Shown here one piece after another: positions 18,201-30,100 of a stretch of DNA of 64,000 nt. Below the pieces are notes generated by a model. It was given only the letters and a program-made list of their open reading frames with translations. It searched no databases and had not been told where the DNA came from. A program made the translations under genes and the position numbers. The first letter of the stretch is position 1; the number at the start of each line of letters is the position of its first letter. The DNA comes from Ciona savignyi (Eukaryota; Chordata; Ascidiacea; Phlebobranchia; Cionidae), in contig CH002672.1 in assembly GCA_000149265.1 (NCBI GenBank), positions 274,913 through 338,912 on the forward strand. The letters run 5' to 3'.

Positions 18201-18399
18201 GTTTTACGCGTTTCAGGGAGATTCGGGTGGTCCTCTAGTGTGCAGAAGAGACGATGGACGATGGTATCTAGCTGGTGTCACGTCTTTCGGATTTACTGAT
18301 TGTGGGACTCCTAGACACGTGGGCATTTATGCACCAATCAAAACATACGAAACATGGATACGAAATACGATAGCAAATTACTCTCATAGATGGTGCTAA
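6241..18399 (+). CDS. Gene B: secreted protease with ten TSP1 repeats and a trypsin domain
   Basis: Nineteen exons join in frame (about 925 aa): 6241-6406, 7395-7503, 8407-8625, 9349-9526, 9916-10081, 11006-11081, 11452-11553, 11653-11796, 11900-11949, 12279-12455, 12680-12885, 13234-13374, 13770-13884, 14266-14417, 14726-14877, 15599-15750, 16262-16390, 16896-17056, 18217-18399. Exon 1 has a signal peptide ([19 protein letters not shown]). Exon 2 carries a basic KVRRRR stretch. Ten TSP1 modules follow (W-x-x-W plus C-S-x-x-C-G; residues ~90-640), with likely C-mannosylation and O-fucosylation sites. The activation site RLR|IFGG is near residue 663. The S1 triad is His (SAGHC), Asp (NDIELIQL) and Ser (GDSGGP); Asp189 is present (TDSCRGDS). 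The 50-nt exon 11900-11949 lacks Cys and is the least certain. Splice phases agree throughout. It is a tandem paralogue of A and C. Function is unknown beyond extracellular proteolysis. Confidence 0.88.
7525..7735 (-). repeat. tRNA-derived SINE, family B, probably two copies (reverse)
   Basis: Two reverse copies appear back to back: GATGGGCTCGTC...GTTCTAACCATTTG, then GGTGGCGTTAACC...CCACACGACCGTACC-like ends. They lie just after the gene B donor at 7504. Confidence 0.55.
7848..8006. repeat. Tandem duplication, period about 83 bp
   Basis: Two adjacent copies share GAGACGCCCTTCGCAGGCAT and GCGTGCAAGCCACGTAGGGA. It sits in intron 2 of gene B and is GC-richer than its surroundings. Confidence 0.85.
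8300..8395 (-). repeat. tRNA-derived SINE, family B (reverse)
   Basis: The reverse copy ends with the reversed A box (ATTTGGCCACACGACC) only about 12 nt before the acceptor of gene B exon 3. Confidence 0.6.
9615..9710. repeat. Short tandem repeat, unit about 22 bp
   Basis: Four imperfect copies of a TAGAAATAAAACCTTATTTAAA-like unit lie in the intron after exon 4 of gene B; degraded copies follow to about 9830. Confidence 0.75.
11085..11335 (+). repeat. tRNA-derived SINE, family A
   Basis: It shows GGTTGCAAGC, TGTGCAAGGCG, the GGTTCTACTAAATTAAAG block, GACGGTGGGCGCACGATAATC and ACGGTGATAAACG. The gene B donor GTTAGT at 11082 overlaps its expected left end. Confidence 0.65.
12000..12155 (+). 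repeat. tRNA-derived SINE, family A (3' half)
   Basis: It starts within the TTAAAGGAACGTTAAAATCAC block and includes GACAGTGGGCGCGAGGTAATC and GCGTTTTCCATTCTCTGGGA. Confidence 0.65.
12925..13215 (-). repeat. tRNA-derived SINE, family A (reverse)
   Basis: Nearly full-length reverse copy: TTTCCGTGAAAGCGGAAAACGC, ATTGCAGTGTGTTGTGTATG, CTAGCTAGCAACCAGATTCG, GGCGACCCACTAAACCATCA. It fills most of a gene B intron. Confidence 0.7.
13400..13475 (+). repeat. tRNA-derived SINE, family A (fragment)
   Basis: A fragment spanning the GTAATCCGAAGATTACCCGTG and GATAACGCACCCTG segment of the family. Confidence 0.5.
14455..14560 (+). repeat. tRNA-like element of a third type
   Basis: It contains TTAGTCGGTAGAGCGGCG, like a tRNA A box, and GTGGATTCGAAACCAGA, like a B box, about 40 nt apart. 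It has no paired acceptor stem, so it is probably a SINE head and not a functional tRNA. Confidence 0.45.
15838..16075 (+). repeat. tRNA-derived SINE, family A
   Basis: It starts GATTAGCTTGGGGGTGAATGCG, with AAAAGTTGCAGGATCGCATC, AAAGGCATTTAGCGGATATT and ACACAGCACACTGCATTAGC, and ends in a deleted tail at the ATCCTATTCC block. Confidence 0.7.
16412..16512 (+). repeat. tRNA-derived SINE, family B
   Basis: A clear copy: TGACCGAATGGTTAACGCGA, CCGATACATATACAAATTC, then GGGACGAGCC and AAAACCTTTGGCCCG in the B-box area. Confidence 0.65.
16592..16700 (+). repeat. tRNA-derived SINE, family B (diverged)
   Basis: It shows TGATCGAAGGTTAACTAGA, TCGATACATATATCAAATC and TTGGTTTAAAACTTAGCC. Confidence 0.55.
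17100..17590 (-). repeat. Cluster of reverse family-B SINE fragments
   Basis: At least three reverse pieces are seen, each with an AGTTTCGAAC-like reversed B box, GGGCTCGT and a reversed A box (ACATTCGGCTACACGACCG at ~17447-17465). The cluster fills the last intron of gene B. Confidence 0.6.
17935..18195 (-). repeat. Two reverse family-B SINE copies
   Basis: Two copies end CGCGTTAACCATTCGATCA and CGCTAACCATTCGGCTACA. The second ends about 30 nt before the acceptor of the last gene B exon. Confidence 0.65.
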
Positions 18400-21174
18400 T
18401 TGTGCTAAATCTACAACAGTTCTATCAGAATTATAAAATATTGCTTCCCAAACATTTTTGTTTTCATATCAGCTACAGATATGTATTTCACTGTTTATCC
18501 TTTTCTAAATGCGACAAACATTGTTTGTTAGTACTTCCTTGTTACTTGGAGTAGTTGCAAAATTATCCTATACAATCGTATACACATTTCTTCCTTTTCA
18601 CTTGGCCAAAATGACGCTATACTAAAAAAATTACCACTGTATTTGTTATGTAATACATTAAATATACTTCATTTGTGAAATTGTGTTTTCTATTTTGAAC
18701 CAGCAAAAATTGCAACAGATTTTACATTTAAAATTAGATATATGTATATATTAGAGAATTTATTCCCAAGAATGGGAAAACACAAGGGTGTTAACACACG
18801 AGCTATAGTCAGATCACCTCGCGCCCACCGTCGGATTACCGGAGCCATTGAAGTGTGTTGTGTGTGATTTAGACGTTCTTTCAATTAAATAGAACCGATC
18901 AATCCATTGCGTTCAGGCAATTCCCGCTAAGGGCCTTGTACACAACCGACTAGCTAGCGACCAGTTTTAAATCTGCAATCCTTTGACTGTAAGGCGACGC
19001 ACTAACCCACCAAGCTAATCGGTAAGACTAACATTTTTAAATAAACGGAGAATCATGAATTTTCAATGGTTGTTAGCAAAACTTTTTCCCACGGAAAAAT
19101 TAATCTTGTTTACTGACAATTAAAAACGATCTGATTTGGCAAACACGTTTCTAATCTGAGGCAATATCGTGCGAAAATCAATTTATCGTTGGATGTTGTG
19201 AAATAAACAAACTGTGGTATCAATAATTCTGCGACAAAATATTAAAAATTTTAAATTAGTTCATGTCACAGGTGGTTGCTCTCACAAAATATGTGTGCGG
19301 TGTAAATCTGCCCTGTGTTAAATGTACACACGAGATATAATCGAAGAAAATATTATTCGTGAAACATTTTAATTTCGTTCGTTGATTAATAATTTTTTTA
19401 TAGTTAAACGAAAGTATATATAATACGAATATCCTAGGAATATCCACTTTGTGCAGAATGACACAGTGTATATAGAGTGTTGTTGTAAATACTAAATACA
19501 ATCAATCAAAAATAAACTACGGCTGGGTTTGGTAATCCAACATAATCCATTCCTTTAACAATGGTTTTCGCTTAACTAATTATCTTTAGATTTATTCTTC
19601 CTCGAACGTATATTTTGTCAGTATTTCCGACTTCGGAAGAAATGGCGTTAAAAGCCGCAAAAGTAATATAGTGATGGACTTTGCTTGTTGTTAAAACATA
19701 GCGGTCGCATCGGGTTACGTATAGGGTTTCACCAATTGGGCGTTTTCACTGCGTCTGGTACTTGCGGCCCATTTTCTCAGAACGACGACTAACGAAAGAA
19801 GATCAAGCCCTTATATAATTCTTTCTAGAAGATCCCCCTTAGTGATTATTTGCGTTTACAACGGATTTCTTCTTCGATGAATTAACGCGGGTTATATAAA
19901 GGGAGGATTCGTCGGAATTATCCAGTCTTCCAGCAATATGCTACCAGTCGAATCAAAGTCAGCTGAATGGCTAGCAATTCGCATATGTTACTGCGCTCCA
20001 AGATATTTCAATTATACTGACTTGTTTTAATGTTTGAAAGTATTTTCAAAATGGAATATATAGATAGAAACACGTTGCTTATAGGCAATTGGTTCATAAA
20101 TCGTGGTCATAAATTCTTAAGTAGTATACACCCGACAACTTAGTTATTACGTGATGGTGTGTGTAATTATTACGTTAATTCGATTGAAAGGTGTAAAATG
20201 CGGTAATCATGTAAGTATTTAATTGTTGTTTAGTAAGACTTAGCTTAGAGGCATCGCAAAATAAAATGGAAACATACAAAACAACATATCGATACTTGTC
20301 AAGTGATTTGCCATGACTTTTGACTGCAGAATATTTGTTTCAAAGTCAATTTACGAGATTTTAATTAAAATCGTCAGACGCTATTACTTTAGAACGCAAC
20401 AAATTTGAAGACACGCGGTGTGCGTGAAGATTAAAAATTCGACCTTAATTAAACCTTCAAATCGGCTTAGTAGACCAGACCCGTGGGCATATATTTAGTT
20501 CTAAGCGTTATTGACGAAATTAAGGTTTGTTTAGCTTTCACAGCGAACAACGATTGTCTCAAAGATTTTACCAGGTGAAAGAAAAATATTAAATCGGCGC
20601 CATAGCAATATCACTGCAATATAAATAAACAGTCATTGCATAAATAGGATTAATAAGATAACAACACTTTCGGGCGGATGACTGGACAGCAATTTGCGTC
20701 ATAGTTTGAATATTCTTCACAGTTTGGTCATGCCAATTGTTTTTAAAAATTTGTTAAATACTTGCTCTCTAGCTAGTTTAGCAGGTATTTTAACACCAAT
20801 GAGTCAATCGCCTGCGAAACAACGACCACTGAAACGACACACGCGACACGGCCACAACGCCCCTGGCCGTGGAAATTGTGTCGCCAACTTTTAAAGGAGA
20901 AAACACAATCAAAGTCAGCAGTATATAAGCAAAGAATTGTAAGAACTACATAGAACGAAATTGTATCGAGATTGCAATTAGGTATCACCGCATGTTCAAG
21001 CGCAGCAGGTATCCGGGAAAGATTAAATGTCTAATTAGAATAAAAAAATAAAATCGTTTTGGCCTGACCATTTTAAAGGATTTGGCCATCCTTAATAAAA
21101 TACTAATGCTAAATTTGTAATTTAAAAATAGGAGTTAAGCTAGGTTACAAACGCTAATCAAGTTTGACGAAACA
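18400..21174. other. Intergenic region between genes B and C
   Basis: The gene B 3' flank includes ATTAAA at 18657-18662, a possible poly(A) signal 258 nt after the stop, and one reverse SINE-A. From 19050 to 21170 I see no exon, RNA gene or recognisable repeat; it should include the gene C promoter. Confidence 0.55.
18755..19030 (-). repeat. tRNA-derived SINE, family A (reverse)
   Basis: Nearly full-length: CCCAAGAATGGGAAAACACA, ACCTCGCGCCCACCGTCGGA, ACCGACTAGCTAGCGACCAG and GGCGACGCACTAACCCACCA. Confidence 0.75.
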
Positions 21175-24100
21175 ATGTATTTTACAACATTTGTTCTTCT
21201 GTGCGTATCATGTGCAAGCGGCTGGACACTGGAACGCAACAAAGATCGGCAAGTTGAATTTAGAGGTAAGATTGCGACAAAAAATACTTTATATATACTA
21301 AAATCACCCGACCTGTTCGGACAAGATTGTAAAAAGCTCCTTTGGTTTCTGCAACTAAAAACCAATGCTGTAAACAAATAAAATGAAATTTGAGCATATG
21401 GCGATTTTGATACAAATTTAAAAATAATTCCAAGGATCCACACTTGATGACGATGTTTCCACGGGTGCGAGAAGTCGATTCATCAGGAGTATTTTGCTTA
21501 ACCAGGTAAATTGCCGTTTCTTTGCAAATATATAGCGTTGCAATTAAAATATATTTAAAGTCTAATACAAAAAAAATTAAAGTTGTAACAAAATTAAAAT
21601 CGACGTCTTTTTTTAAAACTGACAGCCGTTAATAACCCAAACGCAAGAGGATTTCGAAACACTTCTTAAAGCGTTTAACTTCTTAAAGTGTTTAAAACAC
21701 TACATTTATTGTTTACATATATATGTTTTGTTACAATAAAAATATATTTAAAGTCCAGCTCAAAACAAATTAAAGTTTTAGGTAAAATATAAAATTGTCT
21801 GATTGTTTTTTAAACTAACAGCCGTTAATAACCAAAACGCGTCAAAACACGTCTTGTATAAATGTTACAGGTGTACAATACAAACATCATTTAACGAGAA
21901 ACGCCCGTCGAGCTACCTTACCATGCAAATGATGAAAACTTTGAATGTTCATAAAAAAAAGAAACAAATTGTAACAAATGGGGTTTAAAGACCCTAGATT
22001 ACTGATTGGTAAAAACATACAAACGTACTCTGTTATTGCTTAAGCTTATTTAAGTGGATTAATTTACGGTAAAAAAAAACATTCAAAATCATCTGTATAA
22101 TATACAAGAGATCATATACTTACCAAGAATTTTGCCGAGTAATACGATTATGGTTAACTTGCGGTTTCCAAAATATGCAATTAAAGTATCCTAACAAGAT
22201 ATTTATTTTGTTAATTTCGTAAGAGAAATTATAAGAGTTTTTCATTTGTCTTATCAATAAATCTATAACGATATGGACGTGTAGCCGAATGGTTAACGCT
22301 ATCGACAAATGTATTGATTCTATTCCAAAAATTATCATAAAGACGAGCATGTCATGGGTTCGAAACTTCCCCGGTTAAAAAATCATTGTTTCTAATGTAG
22401 TAATTCCTGAAGAAGCATTAAACTGAATTGTGACGATATAAGGAACCGGACGTATAATCATCTGCTTTACACAAAAATTTAAAATATTCTGACACCGAAA
22501 ATGCCATGGTTATGAGAAAATCTCTCCTAGCATACATTATAGGTTCCTTGTATATACTTCTTGGCTAACTTATCAACATTGATACAGTCAATTTGTTATG
22601 TCATCATAAACATATCTACAAACGCGAAACATAACCCCAATTAACGTACGACTTTGGGTTTACTCGCAGTGGCTAGGCAAAATAAATCCACGCTTTAGAG
22701 TGGATGGATTTGAACCCACTTTACACAGTATTCTCAGAATTTGAAAGTGTTTGGATAAATATTTATCCGATTTTGATCGAGAAATCCTAGAGATTGTTAA
22801 CGCCTAGTTTCTGAGAAATCAGCAAAATGAACCAACCGTCTTCCACATAAAGAGCAAACCAAACCGACCACGTTAAAACTTTATTTTTCTTGGTTGATCC
22901 CAAATTGATGAAATGTTTACCAGTGTTAGAACAACCAACTTAATATGCGGCTTAAATATAAAAGATCAACTGTGGTTAAGCGTCAGATGTCGTCTTGAGA
23001 AGAATCAAATAAATAAAAGATAAGCCAATCGTTTGTGTGGCCGAGTGGTTAACGCAATCGATACATGTACCGAACTCTATATAAAAATTGTTTTGGGGAC
23101 GAACCCGCTATGGATTCGATACTAAACCCGGCAACAAAAATGGGAAAAGAGGCAAGAAGTTATTTATTCCAACGGTAACGTGGCGTAATAATTAGGATCA
23201 AAAGGAGTAAGGATTTTTGACTGAGTACGATTTAGTCAGGAACAGGCAATTGTTTATCCCACACGGCAAAATACACTACAAATAGCATAAAACATTTTAA
23301 ATATCATCCGGCTATAAAAATAAATTTTTAAAGCCTTAAATCCGAAGGGTTGCTGTTCAAAACTGGTCCCTAGCTAGTCTTTTGGGTCCTCGGACAAGGC
23401 AGTAATAGATTATTACATATACCCATTAGAACATTAGGTTCTACTAAATTAAAGGAACGTCTAAATCACACACAACATACTAAAATTGCTACTGTATCCG
23501 ACGGTGGGCGCAAAGTAATCTGACGATTGCCCCTGTGATAACGCTCCTTGCCCTTATCCATTCACAGGGATAAACACTAAGTTTTGACCAATGCATCACG
23601 CAGACTAGACTACATACGATTAAGTTGTCTGTGCTGCACATTTTTAATGACATAAAAGTAGTTTATCATCTGAAAATTTTATATAAATAAAAAACTAATA
23701 GATTTGATCGATCAGTCAGAAGATTTATAACGGCGTTGACAAAATAAAAACTTTAATGGCGATTTACACTACCGCAGATGTACGTCATAGAGGTTATGAC
23801 GTAGCGGAACAAATTATCACTGATTTCCCGGTAATCGGCCGAGAAAAGCGAACCCCAAATGGAATGTCTCTGGACTTGAATTTCGACCTTCGTTCGTTTA
23901 AGCTTAGTTTATGGAAAACAAACGAAAATGTTGTTTAAACAAACCTAACATTCACACCATAACAAATTATGTTTCAAACAGCGTGCCAAAAGATTTTAAT
24001 CGCGTCTTTTCCCCGAAAATAACAAACACGGGGGCCTGCGAAAGGGGCGATTTGCACAATTAATCAGGTCGAAAAGCGTCATTATCGCGTTTGTTTTGCA

Positions 24101-27100
24101 AATAAACAAAACGAGGGCGTCACCGCAAATTAAAGATAGCTAGAAAGCAATGATCAATAGATATATGGCCTGAAAAGGTGCGAAAATGAGACATGTTTGG
24201 CCGGAAAAGTCTGAAAATAAAAAAAAATGTTCCGTGTGTGGCCGGAAAAGTTCAAAATATAAGAAACTGTTCCGTTTTTCGTCGAGCAAATCTTAGATAA
24301 TCGAGCAAATATGAGATAAGAGCCAAAATATAAGATAATGTGACCTAAATGGCCTAAAAAACGGAAAATTTGCGAAAACTTGACGTTTTAACACTTTTCA
24401 GGCCCGTGTTCTATCTGAATGGGGAGAATGGTCGGAATGCAACGTCACATCCTGTGGAATTGTCGGTGCCCAAGAAAGGTCTAGAACTTGTTCTATATCT
24501 GGAAGAATCGTTGCCAATGAAACCATTTGCCAACACGGTAATATACAATCACCTGTCATTTCGAAAGCTGTAGATATTTTAGTAATAAATATATGTTTCA
24601 GAAATACACCAGGCCAGACCATGCGAAATACCGTGTCTTGCCAACCTTATTTCAAGGTAGGGCAGAACCAAATCTGGGCATTTAAACCACACTGTTTGAT
24701 TTATCGCTATATTGTATGTAAATTATATTTTAATATAAACACAAGAGCAGTATATATGCAAAAGGTTTGGTGCATAATGTGGGAATTATTCCGCCAAAAT
24801 TGGCTTCTTACTGCACGACTTCACCGCACACTTTTTCCGAGGCTTTAGTAAAATAATTTTTTTTTTTAGTTTTTATAAAAAAATAAACTAAACTTAATTA
24901 ACTAAAGTAATTATTATTAATTAGATTCAGCCCATGGAGTGAGTGGAGCAGATGTAGTGTGTCTTGCGGAACTAACGGAATCCAAACAAGGGATCGAAAT
25001 TGTTTGCAAAGGTAAAATCGTGTTTACAGTTGTTTATGTAAAATCTAAATAAATAAATGTGTTATTTAGAATTCTACGATTTTTTAATTTACAATTTGCG
25101 AATGTTTTATTGAAAGTTTAACAAAAAAGACATTTTATTTAAAATTTACGAATTTGTATTCAAAATTTAATATTTTTTTATTTCAAATCTAATAAAACAA
25201 ACCGCAAAATAGTTCCTGCACTGGTCCAGTGCTTCAACAACGTACCTGCTACAATCAAGTCACGTGTCCAGCGTGGAGCCAATGGGAGGGTTGGAGCGAA
25301 TGTTCACAATCATGTGGTACAGGTGGCGCGCATATCAGGGAAAGGAGGTGTCAAGTTACCAGGTGAAATATTTGAAACTAAATTCTTCAGCTATTCCGAT
25401 AAGTCTTATTAATTGAGGTCGTGTCGCCAAACGGTTTACGCGACCGATACATATGCAAAATTCAATACAGAAAAACGGTCTTCGAAACAAGCACCATTTT
25501 GATTTCGAAACTGGTCCCAGTAAAAAGATAACCCACAGCAAGCTAATTGATATATATGAAACTAAGCAAAGATAAGTTCGGAACCTTAAAATACGAAAAT
25601 GGAGCGAAGTGTATCGATAGGTCATTATTAGACTTTTCGGTAAAATGTTAATTCACACACTTTTTAAACTATTTTTTAGTTTAAGTTTTTAAATAGGAGT
25701 TAATTGCAATAATGACATCACAATAAACCGTCGTGGATTGATGTTCTTTTAATAATCCGAACAAATCCAAGATTCGGGCTTCGTTTATACGCAAGTACCA
25801 AAATTGATTTATAAATCCCTAAAAAATCAACCCCCATGTATATTGTGACTTCTATAGAAATATTAGTGTTAGCATATATGTTAGGTAATATTTTAACTGG
25901 GCGAAGTTTCGAACCCATAATGGGCTTTTTCCCACACTCATTATTTTGTATAGAGTCGGTATAGGAATTAGTCGCGTTAACCATTTGGTGACCGTACCGT
26001 ATTTATTATCTACAAAAAAGCGCTGAAAATTAAACTTTATCAATCGTCAACCGTCAAGTGACAATATATCTTACAGTACTGGTATTCCTGCGCCATCTAA
26101 CGGAGAGGTGAACGACATCTTAAAGGGAATGACCGTTCCCGATACAGAAGATCTTATCACCGGTATATATACAAACATAGTTTTCACTACATGTGTAAAA
26201 GTGTATAAAAATAATTTTGCATGTCTTGTGCTATACAAACACCCCGACTAATAAACACACACGGACAAATTTAAGATCGACAATCTTTTTAACCTGGTTT
26301 CGTTGATTTTAAAAATAAATTGAGCATGTTATTACAGATTATAGTCCAAACATAGCACAAGGAGAAACAGATTCTGTGAATAACACCCCAACTACATGAT
26401 TTATTTATGTTATCGAATCACTACCGGCCATTGGTTAATTATGGTTAGGTTTCAATAAAACATATCCGGTTAACCAAAGTTATCTAATAGACGTCTTGGA
26501 AAAATAAACCAAATCCAATTAGCGTTCTAATATTATCCTCCGCCAGTTTAAAACTTTAAGAAAATATTTCGTTGACCGGTAGATCATAGAAACGTCAATT
26601 TTTAATGTATTTTCATAATAACTAATCAAGCTATCCAAACTACTACTAGTGCAATTTGCTTATTGTTTAACCATGTTAAGTCTTAAATCTGACTTGAATC
26701 GGACTCTAATTTCTATATATAAATGACGAGCCCGGTATGGTTTTAAAACTTAAGATGGTAAAAAATATGTCTTAAATTATGCAGAAAAAATTAAAAAGTA
26801 ATAATTTGTTATTTAAATCATGTTAATAAATAAAACGATAACGCCGCGAGACAAAAAGCTATATATCACCCACTCCACTTTTAGACTTTAACATGTGGTT
26901 TAGTTTGCAGCATCCAATTTACGTTGTTATCATATATTTGGGTCACCGCCAGACTCTTTTTAACCAATAAAACTGTAGTTTTACCAACTTAGTTTTATTG
27001 ATTGAAATGGATTTAAAAGTAACATTTAAAAACTTCCCAAAATAAAAAAAGTATTATTTCGTATATCTATTTCGGCTACGTGTTTTCTGTTTATATTTTG

Positions 27101-30100
27101 ATATACATGGTCTGCAGGACTCTTATACGGTCGTATAACCGAACCATCAAATCTGGCTTATACGATAGCTTAACAGGTTATCCAGTGCTGTTATTATAAT
27201 TCTATCTGTAGTTTTAAACTCTTCGCAATGCGATGGTGGGGACGAAGCGTCACATGACGTCATACCTTGTGCTCCCTCATCTTGTCGACGTCACTGGTCG
27301 AATTGGCAAACATGGAGCGTCTGTTCGGTGACGTGCGGAACTGGATTTAGCTCCGCAAGCAGGCTTTGTTTAGGTGAGAAAACGCAATCCCTTTTTACAT
27401 TATTTGTTTACAAGATGATTTATGTTAAACACAATTCTTTTAGGGTCTTTTTTCGTGGACAAATTTAAAGTTCACGATGGGCTCGTCACTAGTTTTTTAG
27501 CTGAGTTAGGTACCGAACTCATATGGGTTGGGATTTTCTTTTTGCTTAGGACTAGGTATATGCATCGTTCGCGTTAACCATTCGGCCACACTATCGTTCA
27601 TTTGGCAAGTTGTACATAGTACTGTACGGTTACTATCGGTTTTCTACAGTTCTGGTAAACTGTTCGGCCACGCGACCCTTTAGAATTTTGGGAATTTATT
27701 TAAATCGTTTTTTAAGGAAACACTGGACCATTATGCGGCGGAAGGTCAATCCGCTTCCGCCCGTGCTACAGCCCTCCGTGTTGGTCTAGTTGGTCCGAGT
27801 ATACTCCATGTTCGACGTCATGCGGTGCGGATGGCGCATTCAGGACACGTCGACGCGTTTGCCGCGGTACGTCATCTCGCGTTGACCAGTATATGAACTG
27901 TGATGGCGAAAGTGTGCAAAGACAACTTTGTAACACAGAGGTGAGCAGAGTACTACTGTATTGAACGATAGTTACTATTATTTTTTATGCTTTATCCCCG
28001 TAATCGTCCGTCGGGTGACTTTAGCTAATGCAGTGTACTGTGTATAATTAATACGTTTTTTTTCTGTGTTAGCACAAACCATTATTCCACTGTAAAATCC
28101 ATTAATAGAACCCAATAATGCATTTGGTGGAGTAAAACCCAATAATCCAAAAAGAAAAAAATTGAAACCTTCAAATCGTAGACTTGTCCTGCTTGGGGGT
28201 CGTGGTCTAGATTCACAAGATGCTCCAAGTCGTGCAACGGAGGAAATAAAATGCGAACTCGAAGGTGTCTTTCTGGGTTGTGTCGCGGGCGAAATATTGA
28301 CGTTGTCAGCTGTAACTATCAGGTGAGTTTACTTGCTTTATCAAAGAATCCGCCTCGTATAACCATTTCTTGGTTTAATATAATCGCCTGACCTGCTCGT
28401 TTAAAGATTTAGTGGGCAGACTAGCCAAAATGTTAAAGATGTGAAACTGGTAGCTAGATAGATAGTCAATTTTGTCCTTTGGAAAGACAATTAGAAGGCA
28501 TCTTCTAAACCTAGTGGATGGGTTCTACTAAATTTAAAGAAAGGTCTTAATCATACACAAGACACTGCAAAAGCTCCGATAACCCGATGGTGGCCGCATG
28601 GTAATCTGACGATTTGGGATAACGCCCCTTGCGTTTCCCCATTTACGAGGATAAACAAGGATAACTTAGAATATCGACAGGGATAAATGTTATATTTTCA
28701 CAGCCATGCTCATACTGGAGCCAGTGGTCGTCATACACATGTTGCAGCGTTACATGCGGAGGGAATGGAGTTAAAGAAAGAAGAAGATCTTGTAGATATG
28801 GCCGCTACCTCGGAAACAGGGGTAAACCAAGCATTTTGCTCATTGTATGTATCTCTTTTTTTACAACAGAAAACACAAAGTGTTTTAATATCTACTGTGA
28901 AATAATTTAAACGTTGGTGTGGTTGAATGATTAACACGGCCATTATATATACAGCAGATATGACTGAATGGTTAGCACGACCGATTCATACAGGATTTTA
29001 TGTAAAAACCGGTCTTATAAATGATTGCTCGATCGAAACTTGTTCCCAGAACAAAATTGATCAGTGCCGATTGTTTCACAGGTTGCGTCGGAGAATACAG
29101 ACAACAAACAGAATGTTCATCCCACCCGTGCAACACCACATTTCCATCAGTCTTCAGTACATTTGAATGTGGGATGCGAAACAGACGGCCAGTTAATAAG
29201 CTGAGCAACACAGTGTTAAGAATCTTCGGCGGACAGGTGGGAAGTGTTCATTGTATATTATCCTAAGATGATAACTATACAAATACAAAGATAGTGTAAA
29301 GTACCCTCGTACCCACGTACCGATCTCATTTTGTCCTATTTTTTTTAAATGTCCAAGAAAAAAAAAGTGTAGTTTATTACCCTTGGTAAATTGAGTTGGT
29401 CATACCGTTAAGCTCGATGCTAATGCGGCTTAGGTTATTTGTGTGTCCTTTGGACATAACTGTACGACAGATTAGATTGGTGGGTTAGTGCGTTGTCCTT
29501 CAACCGAAGGGTTGCAGGATAGAAACTGACCTCTGGCTAGTCGGTTATGTCTTTGGGCGAGGCACTTAGCGGATATTCTCTAAACTAAGAATGGTGGGTT
29601 TTACGAAATTGTAGGAAAGTGTAAATATCAATCACAACACATAGCAATAACTCTGGTAAACCGAAGACGGGCGCGAAGTATTCTTACAATTACGCGTGTG
29701 ATTCTTACAATTACATCACATTTGCAGGGATACACATGAATATTCTATCCTAAATCCCAATGTACGGAAAGCACTGCACCGTCTTATGTTCAGTAAAGGT
29801 CTTGGTTAAGTCTCATGCTTTAGTACTTCGCCATATAAAGGTTTTTCGTTAAGTCACACACACACACACATGATATTTTGCCATGAAACCCAGCACTACA
29901 CTTAGCAGAATATTTACATTACTTCGAAACATCTAGATTTCCGAAGAACACGGGTGGCCATGGCAAGCAAGTTGGCAACATAAGGATTGTAATCTGTGCT
30001 CCTGGGGGCATTTATGTGGCGCAACGCTCGTCGCACCACGTTGGGTCGTAACTGCGGCGCATTGCATCGAAGAAGCGTAAGTTGAAACCTTCAGTTGAAT

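Noticed and set aside
22266..23145. tRNA-Ser/Leu-like sequences with A and B boxes
   Set aside because: They match a dispersed family with many diverged copies and show no acceptor-stem pairing or plausible anticodon arm, so they are SINE heads and not tRNA genes.
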